Positions 24,224-36,016 of a stretch of 64,000 bases of DNA are shown piece by piece; the stretch's first letter is position 1; every line of letters begins with the position of its first letter. Location: positions 103,928,046 through 103,992,045 of the forward strand of contig CM041777.1 in NCBI GenBank assembly GCA_023374045.1. Direction: 5' to 3'. This DNA is from Limonium bicolor (Eukaryota; Streptophyta; Magnoliopsida; Caryophyllales; Plumbaginaceae). The translations under genes and the position numbers were made by a program. The notes below the pieces were generated by a model. The model had not been told where the DNA came from. It ran no database searches and saw only the letters and a list, made by a program, of their open reading frames with translations.

Positions 24224-24850
24224 TTGTACTGTGAAAGTTTTGTGAAAGATTTGATTTGCGCATTGTCAGGTTGCATATGGAGTTGTGAAGGATCTCGCCC
24301 ATGGTTGGTTGTAAGCGGGCAATTATTTGGCAGCTGTGGTCGTAAGCAAAGGGAATGGGTGAGATGTGAGCTTGGAGGAGGAAAACTACTTTGGCCAGGA
24401 TGGTGGTGTAGAGGTGTATGTGGACGACAATGTGGCAGGGGCACAATAGGGTTGGGAGTGGTTTTCAGAGATTTAAAAACAAGTGCACTGGTAGGTGCAT
24501 GCTTCAAGGATTGTGGTTTGCCGATGGAACCAGCATTGGTGGAGGCGTATGCTATGATGTTTGGAATGGAGTGCGCTATTCAAGCAGGGTTTGATAGGAT
24601 TAGGATTAATTCTGATTGTAAATTAAATGTAGTTTTCTTAAGAACTCGGAAGGGTGTAGCATCAGATTTATGTGTTGTGTTAGGAAGTGTGCTACAAGTT
24701 TCTGTTAATTTTAATGTTTGTAAATGGCGTTATGTGCCAAGGTCAGCGAATATAGGTGCTCACGTTTTGGATAATCTGGTAAGGGGTAGTGGTGATGTAA
24801 CCTTTTGGTTTGATAATGTTCCTAGGTGTGTAAGCTCGTTATGTGATTAA
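24224..24850 (+). pseudogene. LINE RNase H domain (RVT_3 type)
   Basis: 208-codon frame near the LINE 3' end. RNase H-like landmarks: GLGVVFRDLKTSALVGAC, the glutamate in ALVEAYAMMFG, IRINSDCKLNV for the aspartate, and RSANIGAHVLDNL for the histidine side. This domain closes ORF2 in many plant L1 elements and degrades RNA in hybrids. The frame is open to the stop at 24848-24850; the LINE ends about 27 bp later. Its N-terminal ~60 codons are low quality and probably not original. Confidence 0.85.
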
Positions 24851-24877
24851 TGGATTTCTCTTTTCTTGGGTAAAAAA

Positions 24878-24896
24878 AAGTTTAAAATAAAATTAA
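24878..24896 (+). repeat. LINE target-site duplication, right
   Basis: Identical to 17393-17411; it follows the A-run. Confidence 0.93.
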
Positions 24897-25300
24897 TTAT
24901 TTATGATTACTTTAGTAATCACACATATATTATAACCACAACTAAAATTTTCTTTTACTCTTGATACTATTTCTATTTTAAAAAATATTAATCAATATTT
25001 TATTTTAAAGTAATATTGATTTTGACTTGGCGAACTTAACAAATAATTGCGGTCCGTTAAGCCACGCACCATGGAACTTGGCATGCGACCAAAGCTTGTG
25101 TCCTCTTTTTTTTTTATAACTTCAACCATCCATATTCATTCTATTAGCACCGATCCAAGAAAGCTTAAAGGGGAAGGAGCAGGACTCGGACATGCAAAGG
25201 GATTTTGTTGTTGAAGGAAGCTTGGAGCTATGGCTATGTGAGAAAATGACAAGAAAAGAAAAGGGAGAGGAGATGAAAGAGCACTCCCCTCTCTCCCCCT
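24897..25300. other. Spacer, nothing recognised
   Basis: About 400 bp between the LINE and the CACTA-like terminus; short open frames only. Confidence 0.5.
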
Positions 25301-25989
25301 CAATACCAGAAAAGACGAACTTAGCGACAGACAAATCCGTCTCTAATTTGTCGCTAAAACAGTTTTACGACGGATTAGAGACGAAATGTGTTTGTCGCTA
25401 ATGCGTCGTCGCTAATAAAGATTTATGTCAGATGCCGTCACCCGTCACCAATTAAAGACAGATTAGTGACGGATGTTTCCGTCACTATTCAATGAGTTAT
25501 CGACGGAATGGAGATGGAAATCATCCGTCACAAATTGGCAACGAAATTTTGAATTCTCATTTATGAGTTTAGAGATGGACTATACCGTCTCTAATCCTTC
25601 GCTATTTACAGACGTACATATTTCATCTCTAAATCTGTATCCAGGCTACTGAATTAGAGACAAAATATTCCGCCTCTAATCCGTCTTTAATTTATTGTTA
25701 GGAATTTTAAAATATTTATATTTATTTATTTTAACATGTAATATATTTTCACTTATAGTATCTATTTTAATCGACCTGTAATAGTACTAAATGAAGATCT
25801 TCTCATAATAATTGAAAACCAAATGTTATTTTTACTAACCAAAGTCTAACTACAGTCAAACGTAACATTAGTACAAATAGCAAAAGATATAAAACAGTAG
25901 TAAGTTCAAACACAACCATAATCCTATGTCAACATACTCAACCATAATCCCAAGTCAACATACTCAACCACAATCCAATGTCAACATAG
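25301..25989. mobile_element. CACTA element, left terminus and subterminal repeats
   Basis: Begins CAATACCAGAAAAGACGAAC, close to the CACTACCAGAAAA terminus common in plant CACTA (En/Spm) elements. It is followed by many short direct and inverted copies of CCGTCTCTAAT, GTCGCTAA and GACGGATTAGAGACG up to about 25690, the expected subterminal array. The copia element begins at 25990 and the other half of the CACTA appears to resume at 56741. Confidence 0.7.
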
Positions 25990-26988
25990 TGAAACTAGCT
26001 AGCGCTCCTGATGCGTCCCTGATCGATCGTGGATGTATCATGTACTCAAATAAACTTTGTTGGTTAAGGAAGGACACTAGATAAACTTAAACTAGAAACT
26101 CCATTTCAATTGAGAATTTACTCACAGAAATTCACTCAATCTCCCTCGCCCTCACACACGGACTCTGGGACAGTTTAGGACTTTATCCCAAAGTCCTCTA
26201 CCCTCTCCTGACAGCCAGCCTACGGTTCCCCAACCGCTCCCCGACTGATCAGTCAACCAATTTACAAAGTTTTGTCACACAACTCCAATCCTAACCAGCT
26301 CACCAACTCTCTAGCCTTTACACACACTTAAGTCTAACTCACACTTACCCTGATTATCTCTATATTCTTCTCTCTTGTACAGGCTGGCTTTCATACAAAA
26401 TAAATGCAAGTATATATACGGTTAGTTAAGATGTAACTACCATCCTATATCCTTGTAAAGTGAAGGAGTTTCTTCCACTTTTGACCTATCATATAACAAC
26501 CACACTAGTATTGTAGAGAGGATTCAACTTGATCTGGAGTTGTCGGAACACGTGTCGCCTTGCTACTGGACACGTCAGCGGCAGCTCTCTCGATTGGTCG
26601 AGCACCACTTGTGTGCCCCACTTGTCTGATCTTGTCTGGCTCATTAATGCTCATAAATGCTCCTTTAGACTTCATTATGGCTATGTAATCGTTCTGATAA
26701 GTATCCCTTTACTTATCTTGTCCATTTGCACATTAATGAGTTATATTCTTGTCGTGTGCTAGTTGATAGTGTGAATATGTGAGTCTATATAGATATGTCG
26801 ATCTTCTTGCAGTCTTTGTCTTTGATTTACTCCTGAAGCATAAGAGATATCTTTGTGCGGTGCCTGACTTCTTGTGTGTGCTAGAAGTTCTAGCGTGAGC
26901 TCTCCTAGACAGGTGCCCGACTGGTTGGGCACATGTCATGAACCGAGTGCGCTTGCAACCTTACGTGCTAAGCCACTTTTTGCCTGTC
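25990..26988 (-). repeat. 3' LTR of Sirevirus-like copia, outer part
   Basis: Matches 55651-56650 closely. It stops at CTGTC, the TSD of the element inserted at 26989, and resumes at 45231. Confidence 0.93.
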
Positions 26989-29163
26989 TGAAATACCCTG
27001 GACTTAAATATGGTGATTAAATTATTCTAATATGATATTTAGAGGCCTAATGATTCCTAAAGAGCATTGGTGAAGAAAGTAAAACCAAAAGAAAAGAGAA
27101 AACGTGTAAAAAGCACAAAATGTAAAAACGTGCGTTACGCAACCATATGAGGCATATGACCTCTACTAGGGTCCTAAATGGATTCCTAAGTCTTAGTTAT
27201 ATACTAAGAACATGTGGGAACAATTCCCGAAGAAAACGTATCCATATAGTGGGTTAAAAACTCAAATGAAGTCCTAAAACACGTTTTTCGAGAAACCCCC
27301 AAAACATGACTTTAAGCGGTTTAATGGACTTGTAAAAATTATAGTTGATCATATAACTATAATTAAACATTAATTAAGGTCTAAGGATCATTAAAATTAA
27401 AGAAACGAGAAAAATCCAGAAAACGGGCCCGGTTGATGAATAGTGCCCAAACTTGGAATTTAGGAGCGTTTCTTGTGAAAAGACGAAAACGCCCCTGCCT
27501 AACAACTAATAGGGGGCCGGTTTTTGGGTGACTCAGCACCCTCCTCATTTAGCTATTTGACTCTCTATTAGCTAAAAAGAACAAAACAATAAAGTAAAAA
27601 GGTACAAGTACCTTACTTTTCATCTCTCTCCCCACATTTCCCTCCTCTCTCTCCAATTCTTTTCTCCCCCAGCCGGCAGCTTCTTCCTCCCCTTCTTCTT
27701 GAATGATTTTTTCAGCCTATCCATGGCAGCTCACCTTCCTTTGCTTGCTCAAGCTACAACAATGCTTCAAACTCAAAATAAATTGCATATTTGTGTTGGC
27801 CTCATCAAGGGCTTTCTTTTCCCCCCTTTCAAAATATCCAATGTTTGAAGTTGACCTCCATGGGTGTAGCCCTATTTGAAGAAGAAATCAGATTTTTTTG
27901 AGCTAGGCCATCTCCATTGTTGGTTTAAGGTAAGAAAACACCAAAAAACCTCTTGATTCCAGTTTTCTTCCCTTCCTTTGTCATGGCCAATTTCAGCCTT
28001 TAATTTGCACTCTTCATTTCTTTGTATGAGCACTTTTTCAAGCCCCAATAGTGTGGTTGGAACTCTTCTTGATTCATGACCAAAAACCAATTATAGGGTT
28101 CCAAAGGTAATCCCTAATTTTTGTGCACTAAGCACCCTCCTCTTGTATTCTAGAGTAATTAATGAGTTAAGTGCCTTTACTTAGTCTCATTCCTCATTTG
28201 GGTATTGGTTTAAAATTTGGCAAGTGATTTACCCCTTGGACGATTTCAATCTAGAGAAAGGAGGAAGAGAAAAGAAGTGAAAAGAGAACTTGAGGATTAA
28301 AGGTAAACACTCGACCTTAATGCCTATCCTTGATGCTTTAGAAATTTTGGGATGGGTAATTAAAAATAATGGGTCAAAACACGTGCAGGAAAATGTGTTT
28401 AGTTGACTTGAGAGAGAGAGTTGTGGTTATGTTTAATGCAATGGTAAATTATGTTTGATTTAAGGGCCTAAGTGCCAAGCAATTTAAGATTATTGCACTA
28501 TATTTTGATTAAGGAGATTTGGATGAATTTTGTGTGCTGGTAGAATCCATTATGGATATGGTTAGTTGAATTGATTAGGAAATGAAAAATGATGCATTTG
28601 GGCATGTTAGAGTTGTAGAGGAACTATGGCAAAATTTATGTTGAAACCTAAGGAGTTTAAGTGACATTATGAATTGGAGAACCTAAAGGTTAACTAGGTG
28701 TTTATAGGGATTGATTTGGTTGATTAATCACCTTAAAATGTTGGTTGAAGGATTGTGATGAGTTTTGCAAAATCTGTAGCAAGAATGTTGCAAGAAGGTC
28801 TTAGAATTGCCTAGAGATAAATTACCTTGTATAACCTTGTGAATGGTGAGTGAACTTGGGTATTGGAAATGCAAATGACTAGGAAGAAATTGTTATGGTC
28901 AAACAAGGGAGTTGGTAAAGTATTGATCAAAAGTGCATCTTAAAACTAGGAGCTAAGTTGCAAGTGCAGAAAAAATGAAAATGAAAGTTTTATAATTGAC
29001 CAAGGATTGAGAGATAAGTTTGGTCAATGGATTAGGAAGGTTAAATAGGTGATTATGGTGTTATAACATGTTTGGAAGCATGTGGAAAGATTAGAAAAGA
29101 GTTGGGCAAGAATTGAGGTTGGAACAGAAATTCAAACTATCAAAATGCAACAGATTGTAGCAG

Positions 29164-29420
29164 GGTCCAGGACCTAGTCCTTGGATAAGGTTCCGGACCA
29201 CACAAGAAAATGTCCCGAGAGAAGGTCTATAACATTGGTCCGGAACTTAGGTCTAGTGGGAAGTCCCAGACCTCAATGAAAAATAGGCCGTGAGAATTCT
29301 AGAGCTTTGGTCCGGCACTTAGGGTAAGTACAGGTCCAGACCACATAGAGAATTCACCTGAGAGTTTGTGCAGTGTGTTGGTCCGGGACTTAAGGGCCGG
29401 ACCAAGTCCCGGACCACACC
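29164..29420. repeat. 72-bp tandem hairpin array in the 4.4 kb LTR
   Basis: Four units starting near 29164, 29237, 29309 and 29380 (spacing 71-73). Each has GGTCCGG.ACTTAGG and a downstream near-complement .AAGTCC.GACC, with spacers containing GAGAATTC-like text. The same unit occurs in the LTR family at 14549 and 52207. Confidence 0.82.
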
Positions 29421-29965
29421 AAAAAGATTACCGTGAGTGTATAAATGAAATCTAATGATGGGGAATTGAATGGTAATGGTATTAGATGATGATTAGGACT
29501 TGTTTGGTGACATGTAAAGGTCATTAGAAGTATAAACAAGTGTAAACTTGAATGTAATAGTTGAGAACTTATGTTCACATAAGTAAAGTTAAGATTAACG
29601 GGATAACGGGGTTAATTACGGGCATTTTAGTTGTTTAAATTACGTATTGCCTTGGTGTTAATAGAAACACTTGGAATGTTACCAGTTGTTCGAGAATTAT
29701 CTAAGGAGCGTGAGACGACACGCTAGAGTTATTCCTTGGTGAACGATATGGGTTACTTGCAATATGTGTCCTACCAAGTTACGCTCGGCTTGTGTGCTAT
29801 GTGTTTGTGTGCACCGAACTAATAAGACAAATGCATGAAAACGTTTATTGCATTTGATATCTTGATGCCTGTTGTGTGAACTAACCAACCTTGTTTGAGT
29901 TGCAAACTAACTGAGTATTGTTGTCCAACTCACAATAAAATAACATTTGGTTAGAGACTCGTAGT

Positions 29966-31875
29966 TGCAAACGATTTATTTGGTATATTAAAAGCCTAGA
30001 AATAATCCTAGAATTCAATAATTCAATAGATCGTCAGGTTGCGAAAATCCCGGTCGAAATAGTATAGTAATTCAATGAAGCGACCTGGGTGTCAATCCAT
30101 GGGACTCGATAAGTAAGTCTAGCCTTAGGTAATGGTTAACTCAAAAAGGGGGTTTTGTTTTGGTTTTGGGTTTCACAAATAGGTAACAAGAAAGTAAATA
30201 GCAGATAAATTAAAGTGATAGTCTTGGGAGTGCGAACGGTACTCTAGGTTCAGGGAGTTGTTTCACTAGCTAGGTTCTGCATATTCTACTGCTTAAGTGG
30301 AGACTTGGATCGGCTTGTAATTCTCAATTATCTATTCTGTATTAAGTCTTAATTCCAGATAGCTCATCTAGACAGGACATGTAGTTCTAGTCTAGATCTA
30401 GCAAGTATATCTAGATGGTTTCAATGCACAGAATTACTAGTCTGGTTTAATCCGGACTAAAGCTCCTAGTGAATAGTGTAATCCATCTGATTGCAATTAT
30501 CACAGGTAACAGGTTAATAGGACCATCAATGCTAATCACCTTATCTGATCATAACATGATTCGAGGGCTTATAATTAATTCATGACGTTTATTAAAAGCA
30601 CTTAAAAGCATTAACCTGAACAATCCAAATTGTCTCAACAAGCAGCAAAATAATGTAGAGTTTAACTAATTACAACATCCCTTCCCCTAGAGTAAATCCT
30701 TTTAGCTAGACATAGCGATTATAATAATAAATGAGAGAGAGTTGAGAGAAATCATCTGTTATGAAGATCTTCTTGCTCGCTCCGTCCTTTGTCCTTGCGC
30801 TGTGCTGGCTTGAAGGTTGGTCTTGGTGATGATGGAGTGAACTGGGTGAAATGGGGCGAAGTGGAAATTTTTGGGTGAGTTTTGTGAGTTGTCTGGATCA
30901 ACAGGGTCGGACGCGATCCGGACGTGAGTGAAAGGGGCGTGTCCGGATACGCCGGGTCGGACGCGATCCGGACTTTTAGTGAAATGGGTGTGTCCGGCTA
31001 AGTCCAGGCGGACGTGAGTCGGTTGTGTGTGTCCGGATCCGGACAAGGGTCGGACGCGGTTAAAATCTGGTGAATGGATGCGGATTTGTGTGTGGTGAAA
31101 GCGAAGGCTTGCGGAGAAAATTTAGCGAATGGATGAAGATGGAATATGAGTGAAAGGTGCAGGTTTATGGAGGGAGTCTATGAGTGGAGATGGATGTACG
31201 TGAGAGGATATGCAGTGAGGGAGAGAAGAGGATTAGACTCTGAAGTCTGGGACGATTTAGAATGAAGGCAGGAGATGGTTTATATAGGGTTAGAAAGGAA
31301 ACACAGATTAGTGGGAGTTTGGTATAGTTGGTGAGTGGATAGTTTGATTGATCCTCTGATTGAGCATGAAGCCTGGAGCATCGTCAATTAATGCGCCGCT
31401 CCCCTGTCTTCTTAATGCGCCGGCTGATAATTAGCCGAAAGGCTAATTATCAGTGCGTGCCTTTTTATTTTTCAATTCTGTGTGACGTCCGGATCGTGTC
31501 CGGATCCGGACGTGACACAGAGTTTTAGATCTGAAACGTGAACTCCGGATCTGGATTTTTAGGTCACGTCCGGCTTGTCTGGCCAAACAGATCCGGACAA
31601 GAGAAGTCCGGCTTTGTGTCCGGCCAAACTGATCCGGACAAGACCAATTTTTGTGTCTCTTTTCCTGATTTGTTCCCCGTTTGTTGTGTTGTAATCCTTA
31701 TGATGTATAATCTTTGTTTCCTGGGTTTTTCCTGTATTTAGCATATAAAATACATTAGTTCTTATCAAAACATTAATCTTAGGAAAAACACATAATAAGT
31801 GGGAAACATTGCCTGAATTGTTACAAATTATAAGGTATTCAAACCCTAAAAAGCCTATATGTTTCACACTTATCA
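29966..31875 (-). repeat. Athila 3' LTR
   Basis: Near-identical to 41875-43797. Contains several copies of GTCCGGATCCGGAC-like palindromes. Confidence 0.96.
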
Positions 31876-31892
31876 ACTTCCTCACACTTAAG
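31876..31892 (-). other. Athila polypurine-tract region
   Basis: Minus strand CTTAAGTGTGAGGAAGT directly beside the 3' LTR. Similar motifs recur at 32746-32762, 32941-32955 and 35736-35750. Confidence 0.65.
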
Positions 31893-33421
31893 CTTTTGCT
31901 TGTCCTCAAGCAAAATAGGAATAAGAATATCTTTAAAACCGTCAAATAATCTCAAATTTTAAACAAGTTCAGAGCGAAATCAAACAAAGTGATAAATGAA
32001 AGAATAATCTTGCTCTCTAGAGGTAGGTTTTCACAAACAGTGAAGCAAGAACGATTTTGTAAAAGCATAGAGAAACTAGATTGTAGAAAACAAGTTAACT
32101 TAGCTTGGGACTTTCCACCATTTTCATTCCTCTAACCTTTGGATGACAAGGGGTGTGAAGTAATGCCTTATTCCGCAATACCTTTCAACACCACGTACTC
32201 GTGATCAAAAACAAAAATTAAACTGCAATTAATTTTTCTTTCACATGCAAAAACATTCTTCTTCCAAGAATTATATACAAAACAAACGAAATAATGTGAA
32301 TTGCAGAGTTATTCCGTAACCCAGACTTTTCTCTCTACCCTTGTAACGGTGTTGGGCCAACTATCCCAGATCACGAGACCTTAGGTAGATAGGTGATAAG
32401 GCACCCTTAAGACTTAATAACCGGATAGACGAGGCCTGATATTGTTAGGAAATATTTTTGATCAGTGGAGTACCTTGCCTTATCCTTTTCATTCCAAACA
32501 TTCACTTCATTTCCAAAATCCCAAGCTAAAATAATCTGGTTACCACAACTAGCCAATCTACCAGATTTTTAGTGAAAAGAGAGTATTTTTAAATAAAACA
32601 ATTTTTTATACAAACCTTATCAAGCAAAAAGATTCCTACGGTTTTCACTTTGATTTAATATCACTCGGTGTGCACAGGTATTAGAGCAGCAAAAAGCGAG
32701 TGTGGCATTAAAGAACAATTAGCATGTTTTCAGGGAAAGGTCTCTCCTTCCTCACACTTAAGATGAGCAATGTCCTCATTGGTCAAAGAAGAAAAACAGA
32801 GAAAAGAGCTTTCAAAACATGCTATACTCATAATAGATGCATATGCAATAATTAACCCTCAACGTAACAAAGGTGGAACATCAAATAAGTTAAAGGTGGA
32901 ATGGAGACTCCCCTGGTGTTATGGATTGAGGAAGATGTGCTTCCTCACACTTGAAGTTTGGCAGGGGTCGAGAGATTCCTCATGAGTCACAGACAGCATG
33001 CGTTGTTTGCAGATTAAATGTTGCTAAATTTTCACTGGTAAGTACAACCACAGAATAAAGTGCATTAACTCGAACAACAGAGAGTATTTGAATCGAATGA
33101 GTTATGTTTAGATTAAGAATACTCCCCAAAGTTCAAGCTTAGCAGACATTCACAAGTAGTGTGGTTCCATTTCCTGTACTTATAGCCGTTTGTTTCGCTG
33201 TAGAGTTGACATGTTAAGTAATAATTTTTAGAACGCTGCACTGCTCAATGAAACAAGAAATTCAGCAATTAAGAATTTTTAAAACACTGCATAATATAAT
33301 CAGTACCACTTCACCTGCAATCCCTTGTTCTACCGTTAGTTTGAACAAACAAAAGTAAAATCAAAGAAAAAGAAAAGTACAGAAAAATCAACAAAAGAAA
33401 AGAAAGCAGGAAAGATGGCCG
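31893..33421 (-). other. Athila 3' untranslated spacer
   Basis: About 1.5 kb between the last ORF and the 3' LTR. No coding sequence recognised; it holds two extra polypurine-like motifs. Confidence 0.7.
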
Positions 33422-34763
33422 TCACTGAGGCGGTGGTGGTGGTCTCGCTCCCAACTGGGCAATGAGCATCTGCATGAGCTGGTAGTTCTGGGCCTGCTGA
33501 GCGGATGCCTCTGCCATGAACCTAGCAGCCTCTCGGTGTAAACCATCACTGCGCTCTAAGCGCTCGGTGATCGTAGTCTGGGTGTCGCGGATGGAGGTCT
33601 GCTCTGCCTGGAGGTGGTCCTGTGTCTGGCGGATGTCATCGATATGTCCCTCCATGCGCACCTGGCGCTGCTGGACATCCCTAAACTGCTGCTCCATACC
33701 CCCGAATCTCTGCTCCATCCTCTGCTGCTGCTGAAGAATGGAGTCCATCAAGGTCTGCATCTCAGGTGGGATGCTCATCACTGGGGCCGTGGGGGGCGCC
33801 ATGGTAGCAGTGGTGGCTGAGTAGAGCTGGAACTCGCAGATGTACCAGCGGATCCTAGCCCTGAGCTGCCCTTCACCCAGCTACCGTCGTCGAGGCGTAA
33901 GAAGCCCCATCTCCTGAAGGTCGTAAGGGAGATGGGTGTCTCACCCTCCCTCACCACCATATCAGTGAAGATCTCCTCGGGGAGGGTAGAGAGAAGAAGA
34001 TGCTGGATGAAGATAGGAAAGATAGGGGTGATCTTCTTCTTCTTCGTCCACAGATATATCACCACCTTATGCAGCTGTCTGAACATGACGTATGAGATCG
34101 AGATCTGCTGAGCTGGTGGATGTGGTGAGGCCAAGAGGTAGTCGAGGAGCACGCAATCCTCGTCAGAAGCATCATTCCCAGCCTGAGGCCGGATCTGATG
34201 ACTAAGGATCTCCGCTAGGGCCCTCTGGGGAAGGGAAGAAAGGATGGCATATGGGAGTACAGTCTTACTCTCCTCACCCCGTCGGCGAGTAGTACTCCCG
34301 ACCTCTCTTAACCACCTAGTCTTACTCTCCCTAAGTGTATCCTCTGAAATATCTCTATATGCGTTCGAATTATCCGGAAGAAGTAAAATCTCAGCAAAAG
34401 ACTCAGGGGTTACCTCCACCTGGTACTGGCGTACGTAGGAAATGATGTTGTGTGTCGTGTCTGACGCCACAGCATTGGCGTAGAACTCGCGTACCAGCTC
34501 TGGAGAGAAAACGCCCACGCCCATGCGCAATATAGTGGCCCTATACCCTCGAATATGGCTGTAAGCCCGGCCTCAGCTGCTGCCTCGTCTGTGATGCGCC
34601 TCTCGATGACGAAGGCTCCACCCCGCTCATACCAAGCCCGGGTGGTAGCAGAACGGAATCCATCCTCGCGTAGTGGGGCCTGGGCCGGCTCTGACTCGTC
34701 GTCAGGGCGTGGGTTCCTCGAAGAGGACCCTCTGCATGCAGGACCACCTATAGTGCGAGCCAT
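33422..34763 (-). pseudogene. Athila extra ORF (putative plant transposon protein domain)
   Basis: Reads from ATG at 34761-34763 leftward through three overlapping frames (34763-34410, 34530-33778, 33802-33422). The N-terminus is Ser/Arg-rich; then come ELVREFYANA, EVTPESFAEILLLPD and DYLLASPHPPAQQISISYVM, resembling the domain found in ORFs after pol in Athila-like elements (putative plant transposon protein). The C-terminal frame MDSILQQQQRMEQRFGGMEQ is a glutamine-rich coiled coil ending in a proline run. No signal peptide or transmembrane segment is evident, so an envelope function is not supported. Two frameshifts break it. Confidence 0.75.
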
Positions 34764-36016
34764 CTATCAGATAAAACACAAGCAGTAAAAGAAGAGAAGT
34801 AACAGCTACACCAAAACCCGAAACCAATCGAGCAGCATGTTCTATTTGAACATATTCTTTCACACAGTTTATTTACGCTTACCAAGCCATTAAAACAGCG
34901 AAACATAGCAAACAATAGCTTGAAACACCACAACAGAACAAGGAAACAATTGCAGAAAAATTGCAAATTTTGTACATGTCCGGGTCTACGTCCGAACCTA
35001 CTTAGCCGGACGCAGATCCGGACGCAGTAGAACCCTAGAAAAAAAATTCGCCGCGACAGAGCGGTGTCGAGTACCCAGAATCCAACCAGAAAAATTCCCA
35101 TATTGCACACATTATCTATGTTTTCGCATCTCAAGCATCAATTTAACAAGGCACTATCAGACGACTAACTAATCTACTTCATTTGACTGTAAATCGAATC
35201 AAAGAAGGTAGAAATCGTCAAAACCTGTTTGGATACGGTTTACGTTTCGAAAACGGGAGAAGGGAAGCAGGGTGGTTGACTGGGTGAAGCTTGTGACGGC
35301 GCGGTTGCGCTCCTGGGTTCGCCGGCGACAACAGTGGTGGTGGTGTGTTTTGGGGGGGAAATGGAGGAGTAACGATGGTGATTTGTGGTGTTTGTGCAGG
35401 GTTCGAACGCGTCGGGAGGAAGAAGGTGGTAGTTAGAAACGAAGAAGGAGAAGAAAAGAGAAATTAAGACGGGCGCATGTTTTAGTCATGTCCGGCTGGA
35501 GTCCGGATCCGGACGTGGCTAGGGTTTCGTGTGACCGGATTTGTGTCCGGCTAAGTTCAGCCAGACACGCTTAATTTTTTTTATATATAATTAAATTAAA
35601 ACCACTACCTAAAAACATCTCATTCATAAAAATGAAACATTACCACAAATAATCAAACATAAATAAACAAACACACGAAATGCAGAAATTAAATAACAAG
35701 AGTGTTAAAGGACTCCCTGAACATTTCCATGATTCTTCCTCACACTTGAGTTCAGTTTAGCATTAGAGTGAAGTATCTGAAAGATTATATCTGCAAAACC
35801 AGTAAAACTCAAGTGGTAACAGCTAAAACCGTTAGTGGAATTTAAGAGTCATGGCTCTTTCAATTATGCACAATAGCTATTAACACACCTCAAAATAAGA
35901 ACAAAAGAAGAAAATAATTAACTAAGCCAAGGAAGAGATTAGAGATACAAACCGGTGGGTTGCCTCCCACCAAGCTGCCCGGAGTTAAAGTCTCTGGCTT
36001 GACTTTACAGATAGGG
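34764..36016 (-). other. Athila spacer between integrase and extra ORF
   Basis: No supported gene. Includes purine/pyrimidine-biased blocks, GTCCGGATCCGGAC at 35502-35515 and a polypurine-like motif at 35736-35750. Open frames here have no recognisable domain. Confidence 0.6.

Larger units (their letters stand above)
17412..24877 (+). mobile_element. L1-type LINE retrotransposon, degenerate
   Basis: Flanked by the 19-bp TSD AAGTTTAAAATAAAATTAA (17393-17411 and 24878-24896) and ending in a short A-run, as expected for target-primed reverse transcription. Gene order is ORF1 (DUF4283-like), then ORF2 with endonuclease, reverse transcriptase, zf-RVT and RNase H, the plant L1 layout. A CACTA MITE (19435-20436) and a hAT-like element (22168-22940) are inserted in ORF2. 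Without them the LINE is about 5.7 kb. Several frameshifts and stops make it inactive, although it appears full length from 5' TSD to poly-A. Confidence 0.93.

Noticed and set aside
26529..26762. 77-codon frame found in two places (also 56190-56423)
   Set aside because: Both copies lie in the LTRs of one copia element, so the conservation comes from LTR identity, not from a gene.
31559..31945. Frame duplicated at 43484-43855
   Set aside because: Both lie in the Athila LTRs; duplication explains the match.
33422..34763. Envelope (env) gene in Athila
   Set aside because: No signal peptide, membrane segment or envelope motif seen; kept as an extra ORF of unknown function.
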